Shown here: piece after piece, positions 9,739 to 22,600 of the stretch
How the letters are laid out: the number at the start of each line of letters is the position of its first letter
How positions within the stretch are numbered: position 1 is the stretch's first letter
DNA from: Chrysoperla carnea
Taxonomy: Eukaryota; Arthropoda; Insecta; Neuroptera; Chrysopidae
Length of the DNA: 64,000 bases
Direction of reading: 5' to 3'
NCBI RefSeq assembly: GCF_905475395.1
Contig: NC_058337.1
Location: 118,290,368 to 118,354,367 of the forward strand
Program-made: the position numbers and the translations under genes
Notes under the pieces: generated by a model
The model's input: only the letters and a program-made list of their open reading frames with translations
Told to the model about the DNA's origin: nothing
Databases searched by the model: none

Positions 9739-11109
9739 TTAAGAAGATGTATCCATCTGTTCGGGCGTAATTCTTGTTACAAACTCTTCAACATCAATTT
9801 TCAATTGTTTTGAAGCTAAAACCGAAGTTGTTCCTCTCTTATAACGATACGATGATTGACGTTGTCCTTTCTTATTCGCTTCATCATATGTACGCAAATA
9901 GTCAACAGATCCTTTACGAATCACACACAAATCCACGTTTGAACCAGATCCTAAATCATTAAAAATACCAGCTGCGATTGCATCCCGCACTAATTTTTTA
10001 CCTTCCTCTTCAGTCATATCTGGCTTCCATTGTGACTCAAACACTGACATGGCGGCTAATGATCCTGAACCCATCGTTGTGTATGGTAATTTATCAGTGG
10101 AACCATGTGGGAAAATACTGTATAGACGTGGACCATCGTTATCAACTCCACCAAGAATTAAAGCGGCACCAATATACCCTTGATGACGGAACAAGAATTG
10201 TTTTAACATTTGGCTGGCGGTTACAACGGGAACCACACGTTGAGTATTTAAATAGTGTAGCTCAATTTGGGATGCAATCATTTCAGTTGTCATTTCTGTA
10301 TCAGCAGCTGTTCCAGCTCCGCAACAACTACAAGAAAACATTGGTTAATGTACAGCTTTGTTCAATAAATAATTTCATGTAGAGTGCTCCATTTTAATTT
10401 CCCCAGCCTAATTTTCTACTAAGAAAGTATTTTCTAAAAAATTACCCGAGAAAAAATGGTTCTACTTAGAGGGGGATATCTTACAAAAGATTTCGAACGA
10501 TAAGAAATGTTTATGTTAGAAAATTATACTTTATAAAATACTATAACATTTTTATATGAAACATTTTGTCGAAAAACAAAATAAAATAAGTATGAAAACA
10601 AGAAAATCTGAATTTCTTATAAGTAAAACACGGGTTTGAGGGATTTTTTAGGAGTCATACTAATTAAGTTTTTAAATTTGAGTGTACAATTTAAAATGAA
10701 ACCGTATTTAATTTTACTTACTACATGTTTTTCGCAATATAATGAATTTTGGAGCAGTTTTTATCGGAAACAGTAGTATCTTCTGTAGCCCGGGTATCAG
10801 CACCCAATATAACGCCATCCTTATACACAATTCCAACAATTGTTGTACCGGTTTTGGTTGCCTTTGGCATAGGGAATCCTTTTTTAACTAAGAATGCATT
10901 CCTAAAATTGAAAATATATAATAAAATTAAACAAAAAACTTTTTTTTAGGTTAAGTTCAAAATGACTATGCATGTTTGAGTACACAAATTTAAGGAATAT
11001 AATTTTAATTTACAGGTACTTAGAATAATTGATGGAATTTTTCTTACCTTTGACAATTGTCGAAGGATAAACCAGGGGCGGGAATTTCAGGCACAAGTAC
11101 TGAAGACAT
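9739..11109 (-). CDS. Prosbeta2: Proteasome subunit beta type-7 (beta2), three exons, complete
   Basis: Catalytic beta2 subunit of the 20S core, giving trypsin-like cleavage. Coding exons on the minus strand are 11109-11048, 10901-10722 and 10327-9739; phases close to 276 residues (human PSMB7 has 277). The propeptide is residues 1-39, ending KATKTG; the mature chain starts at Thr40 ([11 protein letters not shown]). In mature numbering the catalytic Thr1, Asp17 and Lys33 are all present (GADTRAT and CSKIH contexts). [40 protein letters not shown] and the C-terminal arm that wraps beta3 match the family. The last exon begins with TGTTGCGGAGCTGG after a TTGTAG acceptor, so upstream MFS residues in the same frame are intronic. 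It points away from the Rgl gene, head to head. A duplicated insect beta2 paralogue cannot be excluded, but this copy looks fully active. Confidence 0.97.
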
Positions 11110-12656
11110 TTTTGTAAAATTTATTTATGATTTTTTGATTTGTCAGTTTATGCGACAGTTTACAAATTGAAGTTTAGGCAATTTACGAACATGAAACTGA
11201 ATCATAAATTGCGCAAGTCAAAATAATTTATACAATTTAGCCCTTAAGTACTTATGTAAAATTCTCGTACCGAATTCTTTGTATAGAAATTATAACAAAA
11301 TATTTTTTTGTACAAAAGTTTTATTTATTTTTTATATTTTAATATGTTACTATCTTAATTTAATCTAAGCCGAATCGTTTAATCTTATCACGGGCTGAGA
11401 AAACGAAGTTGAATTTCTACTTATAATTGCTATTTCATTTGGTTTCTGTAGCTTAGTTTATTATGAATAACTTTGTGAGGATTTGTTATTTAAATTTTTT
11501 CTATAAAATATAATGATTGCATATGTAGTAGTTATCTGAAATTACGTGTTTCAACAACAACCTTGTTTCTAAGAAACGACTTTTGTGCAAGATAAATTGA
11601 TTGCTTTCAAATCTAGGGGGGGCACTATGAAGATCTATAGTTGTAGGTGGTAGAAATTGCGACACCACGTTTTATATATTAAATATAAAACAGTTATCAT
11701 AATAAGTTCGTAATACGAAAAAAAGTTTCAGAGAAAATTTTTTTATATTTAAAGAAGTATCATTTTTTGGACTTTTTTCCGATTTTATGCTTTTCACTAA
11801 ACTCTAAGCCACCTATATATATATACTTTTTAGCAATAAAAAATTATAAAAAATTAAGCGCACTTCAACAAATTTAACCAAATTTCTTAATTCAAAGCAA
11901 TAATTTTTATCGAATTTGAAAAAAAACAAAACAGAACTTCCTAAAAGTCATGCCCAGCATATATTTTGCATCATTTTAGATTGCCAGTACATAACACTAA
12001 ATAAGGAAATTTTCTGTTAATGCTACTGAATTACGCGGATATTTGAGGGTGTATTTTTTTGACCCTTTACTTATGCAAGGCACATTACTCATCAAGAATG
12101 TACGGCTAAGTCAAAAAGAGAACTGGTGGGAATTATTAAAACTAGTTTAGCTCAACAATTTATCTGTAAAAAATCAAATATTCAATAAAATAATTTTTAG
12201 GAAATGAATTTTGAGTGATTTATTAAATATTTGTTTGAAAATACTTGATATTTTAGTAATGAATTTGAGCTAAAAGTTAGCGCTTGCGTGAATCCGGCAT
12301 TTTGTCTGTCAATAATGACATTTTGGGGCAGACTGTTGACAGACTGAATACTATCGTAGTATTATTATTATTAAAAACATGTATTGTTTATTTTTTTTTG
12401 TAAATATTTCTTAAAACGTTTTTTTGGTACAAATTTCTAACAAAAATAAATATCGTGTATTCACCTAAATATGTGGTAATAAGTGATTTAATAATTTTGA
12501 TATTAAAATATGGTACATATGTTATTCATAAGAAAAAATGGTGCAATAATTTTCAACCAAGTCAATTATATAATTGAGTAATGTTTTCTTTATTGAATTG
12601 TGAAAAATGTTTTGTGCTCAAACGTTATAAAGTTTTCTCGATATGCATAGAAGAAT
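11110..12656. other. Head-to-head spacer between Prosbeta2 and Rgl
   Basis: AT-rich sequence that must contain the Prosbeta2 promoter (minus strand) and may contain the Rgl promoter (plus strand). I see no open frame, RNA gene or clear transposon here. Confidence 0.4.
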
Positions 12657-12686
12657 ATGAACTCTTCTGATGCAGGCGATAGCTTG
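12657..12686 (+). CDS. Tentative first coding exon of Rgl
   Basis: A 30-base phase-0 exon candidate reading MNSSDAGDSL, followed by GTCAGT. Joined to the acceptor before 14248 it gives an uninterrupted start ...DSL-PTWRLWGEE. The donor is imperfect and such short matches arise by chance, so a start exon elsewhere in 11.1-14.2 kb is equally possible. Confidence 0.3.
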
Positions 12687-15600
12687 GTCAGTTTTTTATT
12701 TTTTTATTTTTTCTCTAAATTATATAATTTTTCTAGTATTAAGCTTTCTAAAATTTAAACTAAGTCAAATAAACCCTAAAAAGGCTAATTAATGTAGAAA
12801 GTTGAGTATAATATGTATGGGGAAAATTTACCCTACTTTCCTACTTTCTTCAAACTGAGTTCGAATCTCCTTAATATAATTTTTTAATTTTCAGATATTT
12901 TCCTATTTTCTATTTGTACAAAGTAATTAAAATTATAACGCCTTTATTTTCTGTAAAAAAAAACAAATACTTAAATTCTATATATAGCTTTGGGTAGAGG
13001 ATTTTGGAAGGATTAAGGATTTGGGTTAAACTTTGATATGTTATCAAGACTAAAAGTGGGGGAATGCTGTGTTCTTGTAGAGGTGTTCCTAAAAATAAAA
13101 ATAAGTCCTTAACAAAGTGGTATGTTAAGGTAAGAAGTACCCCCGGTACATTCAGTCTTGGTTCGTTTCTGTGTCAATTTTTTTTTGTCTTAAAAGCATG
13201 ATCTTTAAAGGTTTGGTTTATATGCATGAAAATTTGCTTCAATTTTTTGTGGCAAGCGGCTACGGTTTGATTCAAAGAAGAATGTTCGACCCTGGATACT
13301 TTCAATGGATTTGTCAATTTTTTGTTTAATAATATCAAGCATACCTTAAAACTTGGGATAAAAATCAAAATTCATCCTTCGATAAAAAATACGATTCAAA
13401 CATGCCATCAGACACAATCAAAAGATCTTAGATATTAAATAAAATTAATAATAATGTCAATGTTAATAATGTTCAAAATAGTAGATATAAACGAAATGTC
13501 CAAAATAAAAGATCCAATTAGGTTACGTTAGGTTATATTGGCTGTCCACGAAGGACACACTTTGGCTATAGAGCCCATTAAGATCCAATTGGTTGTGAAT
13601 CAATTATTTAATCAAAGCCACTCAATAATCGCTAATTGTGTTAAGCTGGGCATACACGTAACGGTATACCGGACAGGTTTATCCAAACAGGTCACCAACA
13701 GTCACTGAAAACATACCTGTGCAGGGTACTGGAGAGAGAAGAATCGAAATTCGATTCTTAAACTTCAAATTTTCATAAATATAATAATGGAAATTTTGTT
13801 TTTGAACGCTTACATCTATAAAACTCGAGGTATAAAAAATCGCAAAGGACAAAAATGGCTTAGAATAGTTAAAAATATAACATCAAATAGTTTTCACGAT
13901 TTTCAGCATGATTCGTTATTACAAACTTGTAAGCGAACTCACACCCGTAAATTTTTCTACACACCCGTACGAACAATTTGCGCCCAGTCCCATAAACTCC
14001 GGAATCGTAGTTTTAAATTGCGACATTTGGGTCATTTTTCGGTTTTATTTATAAAATTAAATTTTACCTCTTTCTCTATCCAAAAAAGACAAATTCATCG
14101 AAAGTAACAGGCTTTCAAAGTATAAACTTCATTTCACCGTTATTTATGTAATATTTTGGGTATTTTATGTTTTCTAAATGTTGCACACTTTTTCGAATAC
14201 CATTTAGTAAACAAATAATAAAATTATTTTCGTGTTTATGTTAGCAGCCCACGTGGCGACTTTGGGGTGAAGAAAAATCTGATGGAGCTCTATATACCGT
14301 ATACTTGAAAAAAGTACGTTATCATAGACCCGCCCAAAGTGTGCTACGCTCGTCTACATGTTCAGATGATACCCCAGATGGTTCAGCGACAAATGGCGGT
14401 GCGGGAGATGATGAAATATCTCATTTAGAATGGGAAACAGTACGGGTACGCTTTGTAAAAGCTGGTACGTTAAAGAAATTAGTGGCCGCGTTGGCTACCG
14501 ATGATGGTGAATTGGAAAGCACGTATGTGAATGTATTTTTAGCGACGTATCGTAGTTTTAGTACGGCTAAACAAGTATTAGATTTGTTATTGGAACGATA
14601 TGAAGAATTACTTATCGAACCAGAAAATGGGTATTCGGATACAATTGAACAGCATCGAAAGTGAGTAAAAAAGTAATTTCTTAAGAAATATTAGAATGAG
14701 TTCCAGAAATTCCTGTCTTGAAAAAGGAATGTTACAAATTGCAACACAAATGTGACTTTAAACTTTCATAATTTTCCTGATTTACAAAGAAATTCCCATC
14801 TCTTAACTATTCAGACTTTTGAAAGTTGTATTATAAAATCCCTGCATATAGGTCTAGAGCCAATGTATATTTTGGCATCTTATTGCGTAAAAGGCAGATA
14901 TTTGAAAAGCCGTTGCTAAAGTCACGTCTATTTTTTCTTTTATGAAAATTATCATAAACGAGTGAAAATTATCAGAATTAATTTTCTGTTTGTTTAACAA
15001 CTTTTACCCTTATCTGCCTCTGCCGAAATGTGATTAAATTAATTCATGGATACTGTTTTCTAGGACCTTGGTATCCGCTCTGCATGTATGGCTCGATACA
15101 TACCCAGAAGATTTTAGGGATACAGCCAACCATCATCCAATGTTACAGCAAATATTACAGTTCGCAAACAAACATCTACCCGGATCGGAATTAGTTTCAA
15201 AAATTCGCCATCGTTTGGATAAACTAACTCGTGCCACGTATACAAACGATAACAACGCCGCCCTTCTATATTGTATCACTCCGCAAACGTTAGCACTACG
15301 TAATGGACATGCGCATTGGCCAATATATACGTTACCCGATGTACCAGTACGACATTTTGCTGAGCAGTTGACTCGTATGGATATGGAATTATTTAAGAAA
15401 TTAGTACCACATCAATGTTTAGGGGCTGTATGGTCACGTCGTGATAAAAATCGATCACACGAAGCCGCAACAGTTGTGGCAACTGTTAATCAATTTAACG
15501 CTGTTTCATTTCGGGTAATTTCGTCAATTTTAGTTGACCCTACCATGAAGCTAGCGGAACGTGCTAGTGTTATTGCATGTTGGATAGATATTGCCCAAGA

Positions 15601-17594
15601 ATTACGTGTTTTAAAAAATTTTTCCTCACTTAAAGCGATTATTTCTGGGCTACAAAGTAATCCAATTTATCGTTTACAAAAAACATGGCAACAGTTAACC
15701 AAAGAAAAAATTGAATTATTCGATGAATTAGCACGAATTTTTAGCGAAGACAATAATCAATGGGCGCAAAGGGAATTACTTATGCGTGAAGGTACTGCAA
15801 AATTTGCGGACACCGTTGGTGAAAATGATAAGCAATTACAAAAAATTTTTCAAAAACAACATAATAATAGTGCAAACATATCATTTGGAACAATTCCATA
15901 TTTAGGAACATTTTTAACGGATTTAACGATGATCGACACCGCTATACCAGATACAGTGTGTGACGGTTTAATAAATTTTGATAAACGGCGGAAAGAATTC
16001 GAAGTGTTAGCTCAAATTAAATTATTACAAGGTGCCGCAAATGCGTATCATTTACCGGATGATCCAGCATTTGATCGATGGTTCGATTCAATATTGGTGT
16101 TAGACGATCGGGAAGCTTATCAATTAAGTTGTCAAATTGAACCAGCTCCAAGTGGACCAGCAAATAAAATCGAACAATCGAAGAAAACTAAGAAAGCAGT
16201 TTCGGGGCATAAGAAAAATGATTCGATTGCAAGCACATCAAGTTCGAATAGTTCTCAATTCTATTGCGATCTTGATAGTACTCCAAGTAGTCCACATAAT
16301 AGTTTAGATCGTAAATTATCACCTTCGGAGCTAAGTGATTCAAGCTCGAGTACGTCATCATTACCGTCATTAGACATTTCATTAAATAGTTCACATTCCG
16401 GAAGTGTTGCTATCAACAAACCAACGTTAAATCATCATTTAATGGCAACGACGGCAGGAAGTGGTACACTCAGTCCAACGAATCATTCACAAAAGAGTTC
16501 ACCAGATTTTTATATAATTAAAGTGACTTATGAAACGGATAGTGTTGAAACGGATGGTATTGTTCTATATAAAAGTATTATGTTAAGTAATAATGAACGT
16601 ACCCCACAAGTGATTCGAAATGCAATGCTTAAATTATGTTTAGATGGTAATCCGGATAATTATACGTTGGCGCAAGTATTGCCGGATAAAGGTAAGTCTA
16701 TGAATCTTATTTCTTGAATTTTAACTTCAAATTTCGGTGGCAACAAAGGTATGCGGCTCCAGAAATTCAAATAGAGCAATTCTGCTTAACTGCCGTTAAT
16801 GTTTATATTTGAAAATTATAAATCCATTAAATTTTTGGTAAATCGTAATACATCTAAAGAAAATTTAAAGTGGAACGTATTTAATTGTACAATTATTTTC
16901 ATGTTATTAATTGATACGATTATTTAATTAACTGTACCTTAATTAATTAATTAAAGATAATTAAAATCAATTGAAATTGATTTGATTCAAGGACATTTGA
17001 AAATGTCTTAATTATTGATATATGGAATTGTTATTTTAATTGTTTAATTATCAGATCATTAATTATCTGATAACAAGGTTAAAATTAAAATTTTTAATGC
17101 CTTAAAGAAATTGAAGTAAAAATATACTATATAGTCCACGTTCAAAAGCATTGCAAATAGAGAATCAACTCAATTTAGGTTGGACCTTGGCGCATCTTTT
17201 TATTATTTTCAGGAAAAGGATAAAATTTTTATGATTAGGTTCCAAATAGGTTAAATTCCAAAATTCTTTTTTTGTAATAGAAAGACTTTTTTGGCGTACT
17301 TATGCCAAAATGGCTCCCAAATGACCGTTTAATTTATATTGCTGGAAAAATAAAAAACTCAATTTGAACCAACCATTACTTCCCTTAGATTCTAACAAGA
17401 AATTTTGAATGATTCAGGCAGAATTACTAAGTTTTTTGTATTTTGTTTCAGAAATGGTATTGCCGTCAAACGCAAACGTGTACTACGCCGTAAATACAGC
17501 ATTTAATTTAAATTTTATTTTACGTCCAAAAAAAGATAATAATAAAGTCGATAATGGATCGACATCGTCCAAAGGTAGTAAAAATAAAAAATAA
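12657..17594 (+). CDS. Rgl: Ral guanine nucleotide dissociation stimulator-like (RalGEF)
   Basis: Exchange factor that loads GTP on Ral GTPases and is itself a Ras/Rap effector at membranes. Firm exons are 14248-14660, 15064-16691 and 17452-17594. The first carries PTWRLWGEE, TVYLKKVRYHRP and the Ras exchanger N-motif. The second carries the rest of that motif, the full CDC25-type RasGEF domain (TRMDMELFKKLVPHQCLG through KRRKEFEVL) and most of the Ras-association domain. The last completes it (NAFNL-type end FILRPKK). Together they give 727 residues. A serine-rich linker (SIASTSSSNSSQF, SSSTSSLPSL) separates RasGEF from RA. The start is uncertain: 12657-12686 (MNSSDAGDSL then GTCAGT) is in the right phase to join 14248 but lacks independent support. 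A CAG acceptor at 14245-14247 is used here; TTAG three bases earlier would add one glutamine. Confidence 0.92.
12687..14247. other. Probable first intron of Rgl
   Basis: Holds no recognised gene. At 13518-13580 there is a LINE 3'-tail fragment. A 106-codon plus-strand frame at 13787-14107 is basic and low-complexity, resembles no family I know, and is treated as chance. The end (TTTATGTTAGCAG) is a good 3' splice site for the 14248 exon. Confidence 0.5.
13518..13580 (-). mobile_element. LINE 3'-tail fragment
   Basis: On the minus strand it reads GGGCTCTATAGCCAAAGTGT, then GGACAGCCAATATAACCTAA, parallel to the tail of the element at 9156-9600 (ACCCTATGGTCTAAGTGT, GGACAGCCACTCTAATCTAA). It is a severed 3' end of the same or a close LINE family, with a CCTAA-rich terminus. 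Confidence 0.55.
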
Positions 17595-17899
17595 ATATCG
17601 AGTAGTTATGTCCTCTTTTTCAACACATAACACACGTCGTTTTTTAGAACAAATATTTTTTAAACTATTTATTTTTGTAAAAAAAAAAATTACAACTTTT
17701 TAAAGTTTTACACAAACAAGACAACTTTTCGAGGGCGAAATTTTTACCAAAAAAAAATTTTTTATTGTATATAAATATTTAGAAGGTGAATTAAGACACT
17801 TTCTGGATATAATATAAATTCCAAGCACATTCCATAAAAATCGTAATTTTATTTTGTATACATTCGATAAACGTTTTCGAACAATTTTTTTAACTTAAA

Positions 17900-17905
17900 A
17901 ATAAA
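17900..17905 (+). terminator. Candidate polyadenylation signal of Rgl
   Basis: AATAAA about 300 bases after the Rgl stop codon in a T-rich region. Earlier AT-rich variants also exist, so this is only a candidate. Confidence 0.3.
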
Positions 17906-18568
17906 ACATCGTAAAAATGAAATTTCATTTAGTAATTTTATCGTTGTAATTTACTTCTACTACGCATTCTAATAAATTGTCACTATAATTGATTGATTTC
18001 TTAAAATTTATACAAATCATCCAATAAAATAATAAACTTTTCTTTCGAAATTTGAGATAGAAGGCTAAATTTTTTATCCTAGTTTGTATCGATACCATTT
18101 GTCGCATTCAAAATAGGCTTCATTGGACGCAACATACTTTCACATTTTATCTGCCCTTTTGAATACCTGTTATAGGCGTTTTCAGCTCCTATAACAGATA
18201 TTATAGCTGAGAAATTAAATTTAAAAAATCTCTATTAAACATTAGAAAATGCTAAATATTTCTAGAAATTGATTTTAAATATGAAGATATTTCGTGTTAT
18301 TAATTCAAACGACTCAAAATGGGTAACGCGATGAAGTCAGGGGGGAGAAAAACTGTTGCATACGTTGTTTCGGTCATAATATTGTTGCTACGCATAAATT
18401 ATCGATAATGAAGGTTTATTGCGGTTTAAAAGCTTTTCTATTCGATTTCTAATAGAAATTTAAGACGGATAAGACTGAAAAAATCGAATGGCGACAATAT
18501 TTCTTTCATTGGCATAAAATTGTACAAAGAGTTTGTTATTTCGAGATTACATTTAGATTATTTTGCGT

Positions 18569-18607
18569 GGTATAACGCTATTAGATTTTAACTAATAGCG
18601 TTATACC
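18569..18607. repeat. Perfect 16-bp inverted repeat hairpin
   Basis: GGTATAACGCTATTAG, a 7-base loop ATTTTAA, then the exact reverse complement. It could be a transposon end joined to its partner or a chance extrusion site; no function is implied. Confidence 0.7.
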
Positions 18608-19425
18608 CCGAAAGTGCAAAAATCACATTTTTACGACAAACTATACTTTTTGAATTTTTTATGGTAGGCATCAAAAACTATGGTAAAATATGATTACTAA
18701 AGTTAATTTTAAATGAAAATGCGTTTTTTTTCTTAACGTAGTAGAATGAATAAATTATTACGATTCCTATACCAAATGAAAATATTCCTTATGAATCTCT
18801 CATCGTTTTTTTTATTTCTCGATGAAATATTTTGTGTTAATTAATTAATTACTTTTTTAAATTGCGTTAAAAAGACTAAATCATTCAAAATGTAACAAAT
18901 TAACATCTGTGATAAGCGCGCTATTTGCTACGCAACTTACAATTTTTAAGCATTTAAGTATTAAAATTAAAATTTAAGATGTCTTAAATTTTTTCCCACT
19001 TGTCGAAAAAAAAACGGATTTAATTTCCGTTAAATGGGAAACTGACCAAGCCAGTTCCCTTTTCCAAACTAGAAAATCGATGTAAATTTAGAGTGAATTT
19101 CGCTAGAGCTATTCAGAGTAAAAGTTAGGCTATCAACTAAGCTCGTCTTTTCAATGGGGGTGTTGGGAGTTATAGGCTGCGTCCAGTCGATGTGAGCCAT
19201 ACTAAGTGAAAAGGTAGTATTGGCGCTTCATGTATCTTAAAGAAAAAATGGTTTATTATATATAAGGTGCCGGTACTATTAATATTTTTAGCTAGCGCTC
19301 AGTAAATTAACTAAGGGTTCATTTTTAAAGATAGGCATTGAAGGAAAGTCGCTACTATCAACTTCCGTCTCAATTACTCTTCCAAAAAAATGGAGGTATG
19401 GAAGAAATATTTTTAGTAAAAGAGT

Positions 19426-19661
19426 ATGGAGGGTAGTGTGCAAGAAGTACAATCTAATATAGCTGTTTGATTCATAAAGTGTTTACAAAATAAAATAAAG
19501 TGGCTAGAATGGCGCTCGGGTAGCGGAGTGTTTAATTTAAACTGACCTGTATGTAATTGTATGTATGGTTCTCTGGTACAGCAACGCCATCTTATTTTAA
19601 GGCTATTTGGAGGCCACTTTGCGTTACACATAAATTGCACTCCTTGTACTCTACCCTCCAT
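19426..19661. mobile_element. Small TIR element (MITE)
   Basis: About 236 bp bounded by ~28-bp imperfect inverted repeats starting ATGGAGGGTAGTGTGCAAG at the left and ATGGAGGGTAGAGTACAAGG at the right (reverse strand). TA lies outside both ends, which would fit a TA target site. An 82-codon minus-strand frame runs across it and is not thought to be a gene. Confidence 0.55.
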
Positions 19662-22600
19662 AGTAGAGAGACATAGTCCAGTAATTTAAGGATATATACA
19701 TTGTAGGAATAAGTCCGAAATTCGAAGACGATGAATCTTGTTTGATTCGATGATGTTTTAAAAATAAATTCTCCGGTATTTAAAAATGCGATTTTATTCG
19801 TTAAATAGGCAGACGAGGCTTAACCTTTTCTCTGACATACTCTAGAACCCTAGAACCTTTCATCCAGTTATCGAATAGATGTTTTTTTTGAGAACACATA
19901 CCCAAAAACTTTAATAAAAAATATACCGGAAGTATTTATTGAATAACCAAAAAATTCGAAACAATATTGACGAAATTTTTTTTAGAGATATTCACAAATT
20001 TTGTAGCAAAAAATGTGAGGACAAATCTTGAATGTATTTTCGTTTTCAATGGATATTTAATTGTAAAAATTACTTAAAATCAATTGATATTATGGAAAAT
20101 TTTCTCACCGACAATCGAAAATTATTCCACCTATCGATTATGCATGGATGTTGACAGCTAGTGCGATACTTTAATGTTTGGATTTGCGATAAGTTTCCCG
20201 CCCTTAAATGGGAGGCAAAAACTAAACTATCAAATCATTAAATTTTTTAAAATAATTATTCAAAAATTAGATATTTGAAATAAAATTTCAAATCGTCCGT
20301 AATTTGGATATTAATTGGCTATTTTGAAACAAAAATTGGTATGGAATCAAACGCAATGAATTTTTTCAATGCAAACATTGGATCATGATAGCGTAATAAC
20401 TTGAATAACATGTCAATGGTCTGGCCACATCTTTTAGCTCTCAACTGCATAATATCTAGGGGGAAGAATGTTATGATTGTAAGTGAAAATAAGTTTTTCC
20501 AACATTTTTAAATGTATATAATTTTTAAAGAAAATTTAATAAATGTGTATATTTATTTTTCCTTTTGTTTATATTATTATTTTTGTTATAGTAAAATTTT
20601 TCTTTAGTTAGTAGTATGAAAAAAAATTTACAACTTTTTATTTAGAAAAATTGTAGTTACACTTTTACATGGTCGTGTAAGATTCTTGTCTAAATTTTAT
20701 TTTTTTAAATCGAAAACAAAACACTGAAAAGTTGTACATTTTTTTGACTAGAACTATTTGTACTTACATGACATAATTTTATTAAAAAAATTATTAACAA
20801 ATCAAATTTTGTTATCATTTTTTTACCGATCCTTAGCAAATTTTTAAAAATTAATTCTTCAAGGGGAATACATCTCTTTAGCTTTGTTGGCACGATATGC
20901 CCGAGCGTATTTACTTTTAAAGAGATCTGCTGCTGAAAATCACCAGCCCAAAATGCCGAAGTTCGTGTGAAATGCATCAATGTAAAAGAAGAGCTGTATT
21001 CGAGGTATATCTTCGAAAGAGACATTTTGGCGACAACTTGAGACCAAAGTATATGCAATGTATGAAAAATGTACGTACATTGTGTGTATTTTAGAGTCAA
21101 GCTGACGCCAAATCGTTACTTTATCGGTTCGTCTCGAATTCATGCACGAAAATTTTCTTTCAACTTTAATTCATCCATAGGTAGATACACTGGGTGTACG
21201 TGTAAAAAACAATGGATTCTTTTTACAAGATGTACTATGCAGTGTGTTCTCTTTATGGTACATTAATTCACACTTTTCAGTGTATTTTACAATCAGTGTA
21301 CTTCACCGGAACAAAAGAAATCTTAATTTAGGTTCAGCCTGGTTTCTACGGTGTATTAATTAGGGTATTGAACGCATCTTGAATTAGGATACTGAAGGAT
21401 GAATGGCCCGCATTCATTGCATAGTTAAATCAATCAGAATAGGCTGTTAGCGAGAAAGTGGGGATGAATAATCGTACATTAGTGGGGTATCAAATAAAAG
21501 AGCGTGACGTGTACATTACAAAACTGTAACCCCTATGTAAGAGAATATTGGGAGGGAGTGACACTGGAGATGTTGCCCAGCAAAGCGGGTAATTCACAGC
21601 TAGCATATAGATAAAACGATCCTGTTTGAACGATTTGTTTATAGGTATTCAAATATTTCAAGAAGAATATTAGTATTTTCGTAAATGTTTTGATTTTGAA
21701 CTTTGACATTAAAATAGAGCACAAAAATGCAACTTCCGACTCGTTTAGTGCTCTCTTAGAGTGTCAGAAGTTCTCTAAATCCTGTAAGTATAGAAGCAGA
21801 TCCTGGTAGCGGGATCTGTTGGGAGTAATTAAAACTAGATTGATCATGCATAACGCCTCAAGGTTCTTGGCCAGATTTTCTGCTATAATGAATTAGTGTA
21901 GAGTTTAGTACTCCAAAAATGTTTCGTTTATTTTCATATTTCTGATTCTACATCGCGAATCATTAGTTTCCTCATGCTCCAAGCATTAGTTATTTTAATG
22001 AACCTCCATAACCCATTCAACTTATTTTATTAGAAGATATTTTTAAAATTTCTTTTTTTTCATTATCGGGTATTTTATGTTGTTTTCTTATACATCAGAA
22101 AAGGTTTAAAAGAAATGTATTTATTCAATTCATAGTTTAATTAAATGTCAATTAATGAGTTAGGCAACTTGCTATACTTATCTAAAAATGCATGGCGTAA
22201 TTTGAAAAAAAAAATTCAAACTTACAACAATGGAAAATTGTAAATCAAGTTAGACAACACGATATTCTTTCATGAAAATTAAATATGTATAAGAAAATAA
22301 AAAATATTCGAATAAATTTTAATAATTCCTCGAAAATGTGACATTTTTGAGTCAAATACAAAAAAATTATTGATTTCTCATAAAATTTTCAAATGAAAAT
22401 ACACATGCGTACAATATCACCGAAATCCATTCAATCTAGATGTCACTAAGAGTTAAACATCGATTTACTAACAATACTATACTCACTTTGCTTGGGTAAG
22501 TGGAGAAAAATGAAAGAAAAACCAATGGAATGCCATGTCCTAATACCTCTATAAAATTGGTCATTGTTAATTAAACATACTATAGTGATCCGAAATGTAC

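Noticed and set aside
12849-12870. GAGTTCGAATCTCC, resembling a tRNA T arm
   Set aside because: No matching acceptor stem, D arm or A box in the expected positions.
13787-14107. 106-codon plus-strand frame in the Rgl 5' region
   Set aside because: Lysine/arginine/phenylalanine-rich low-complexity product with no family likeness; it lies in the presumed first intron.
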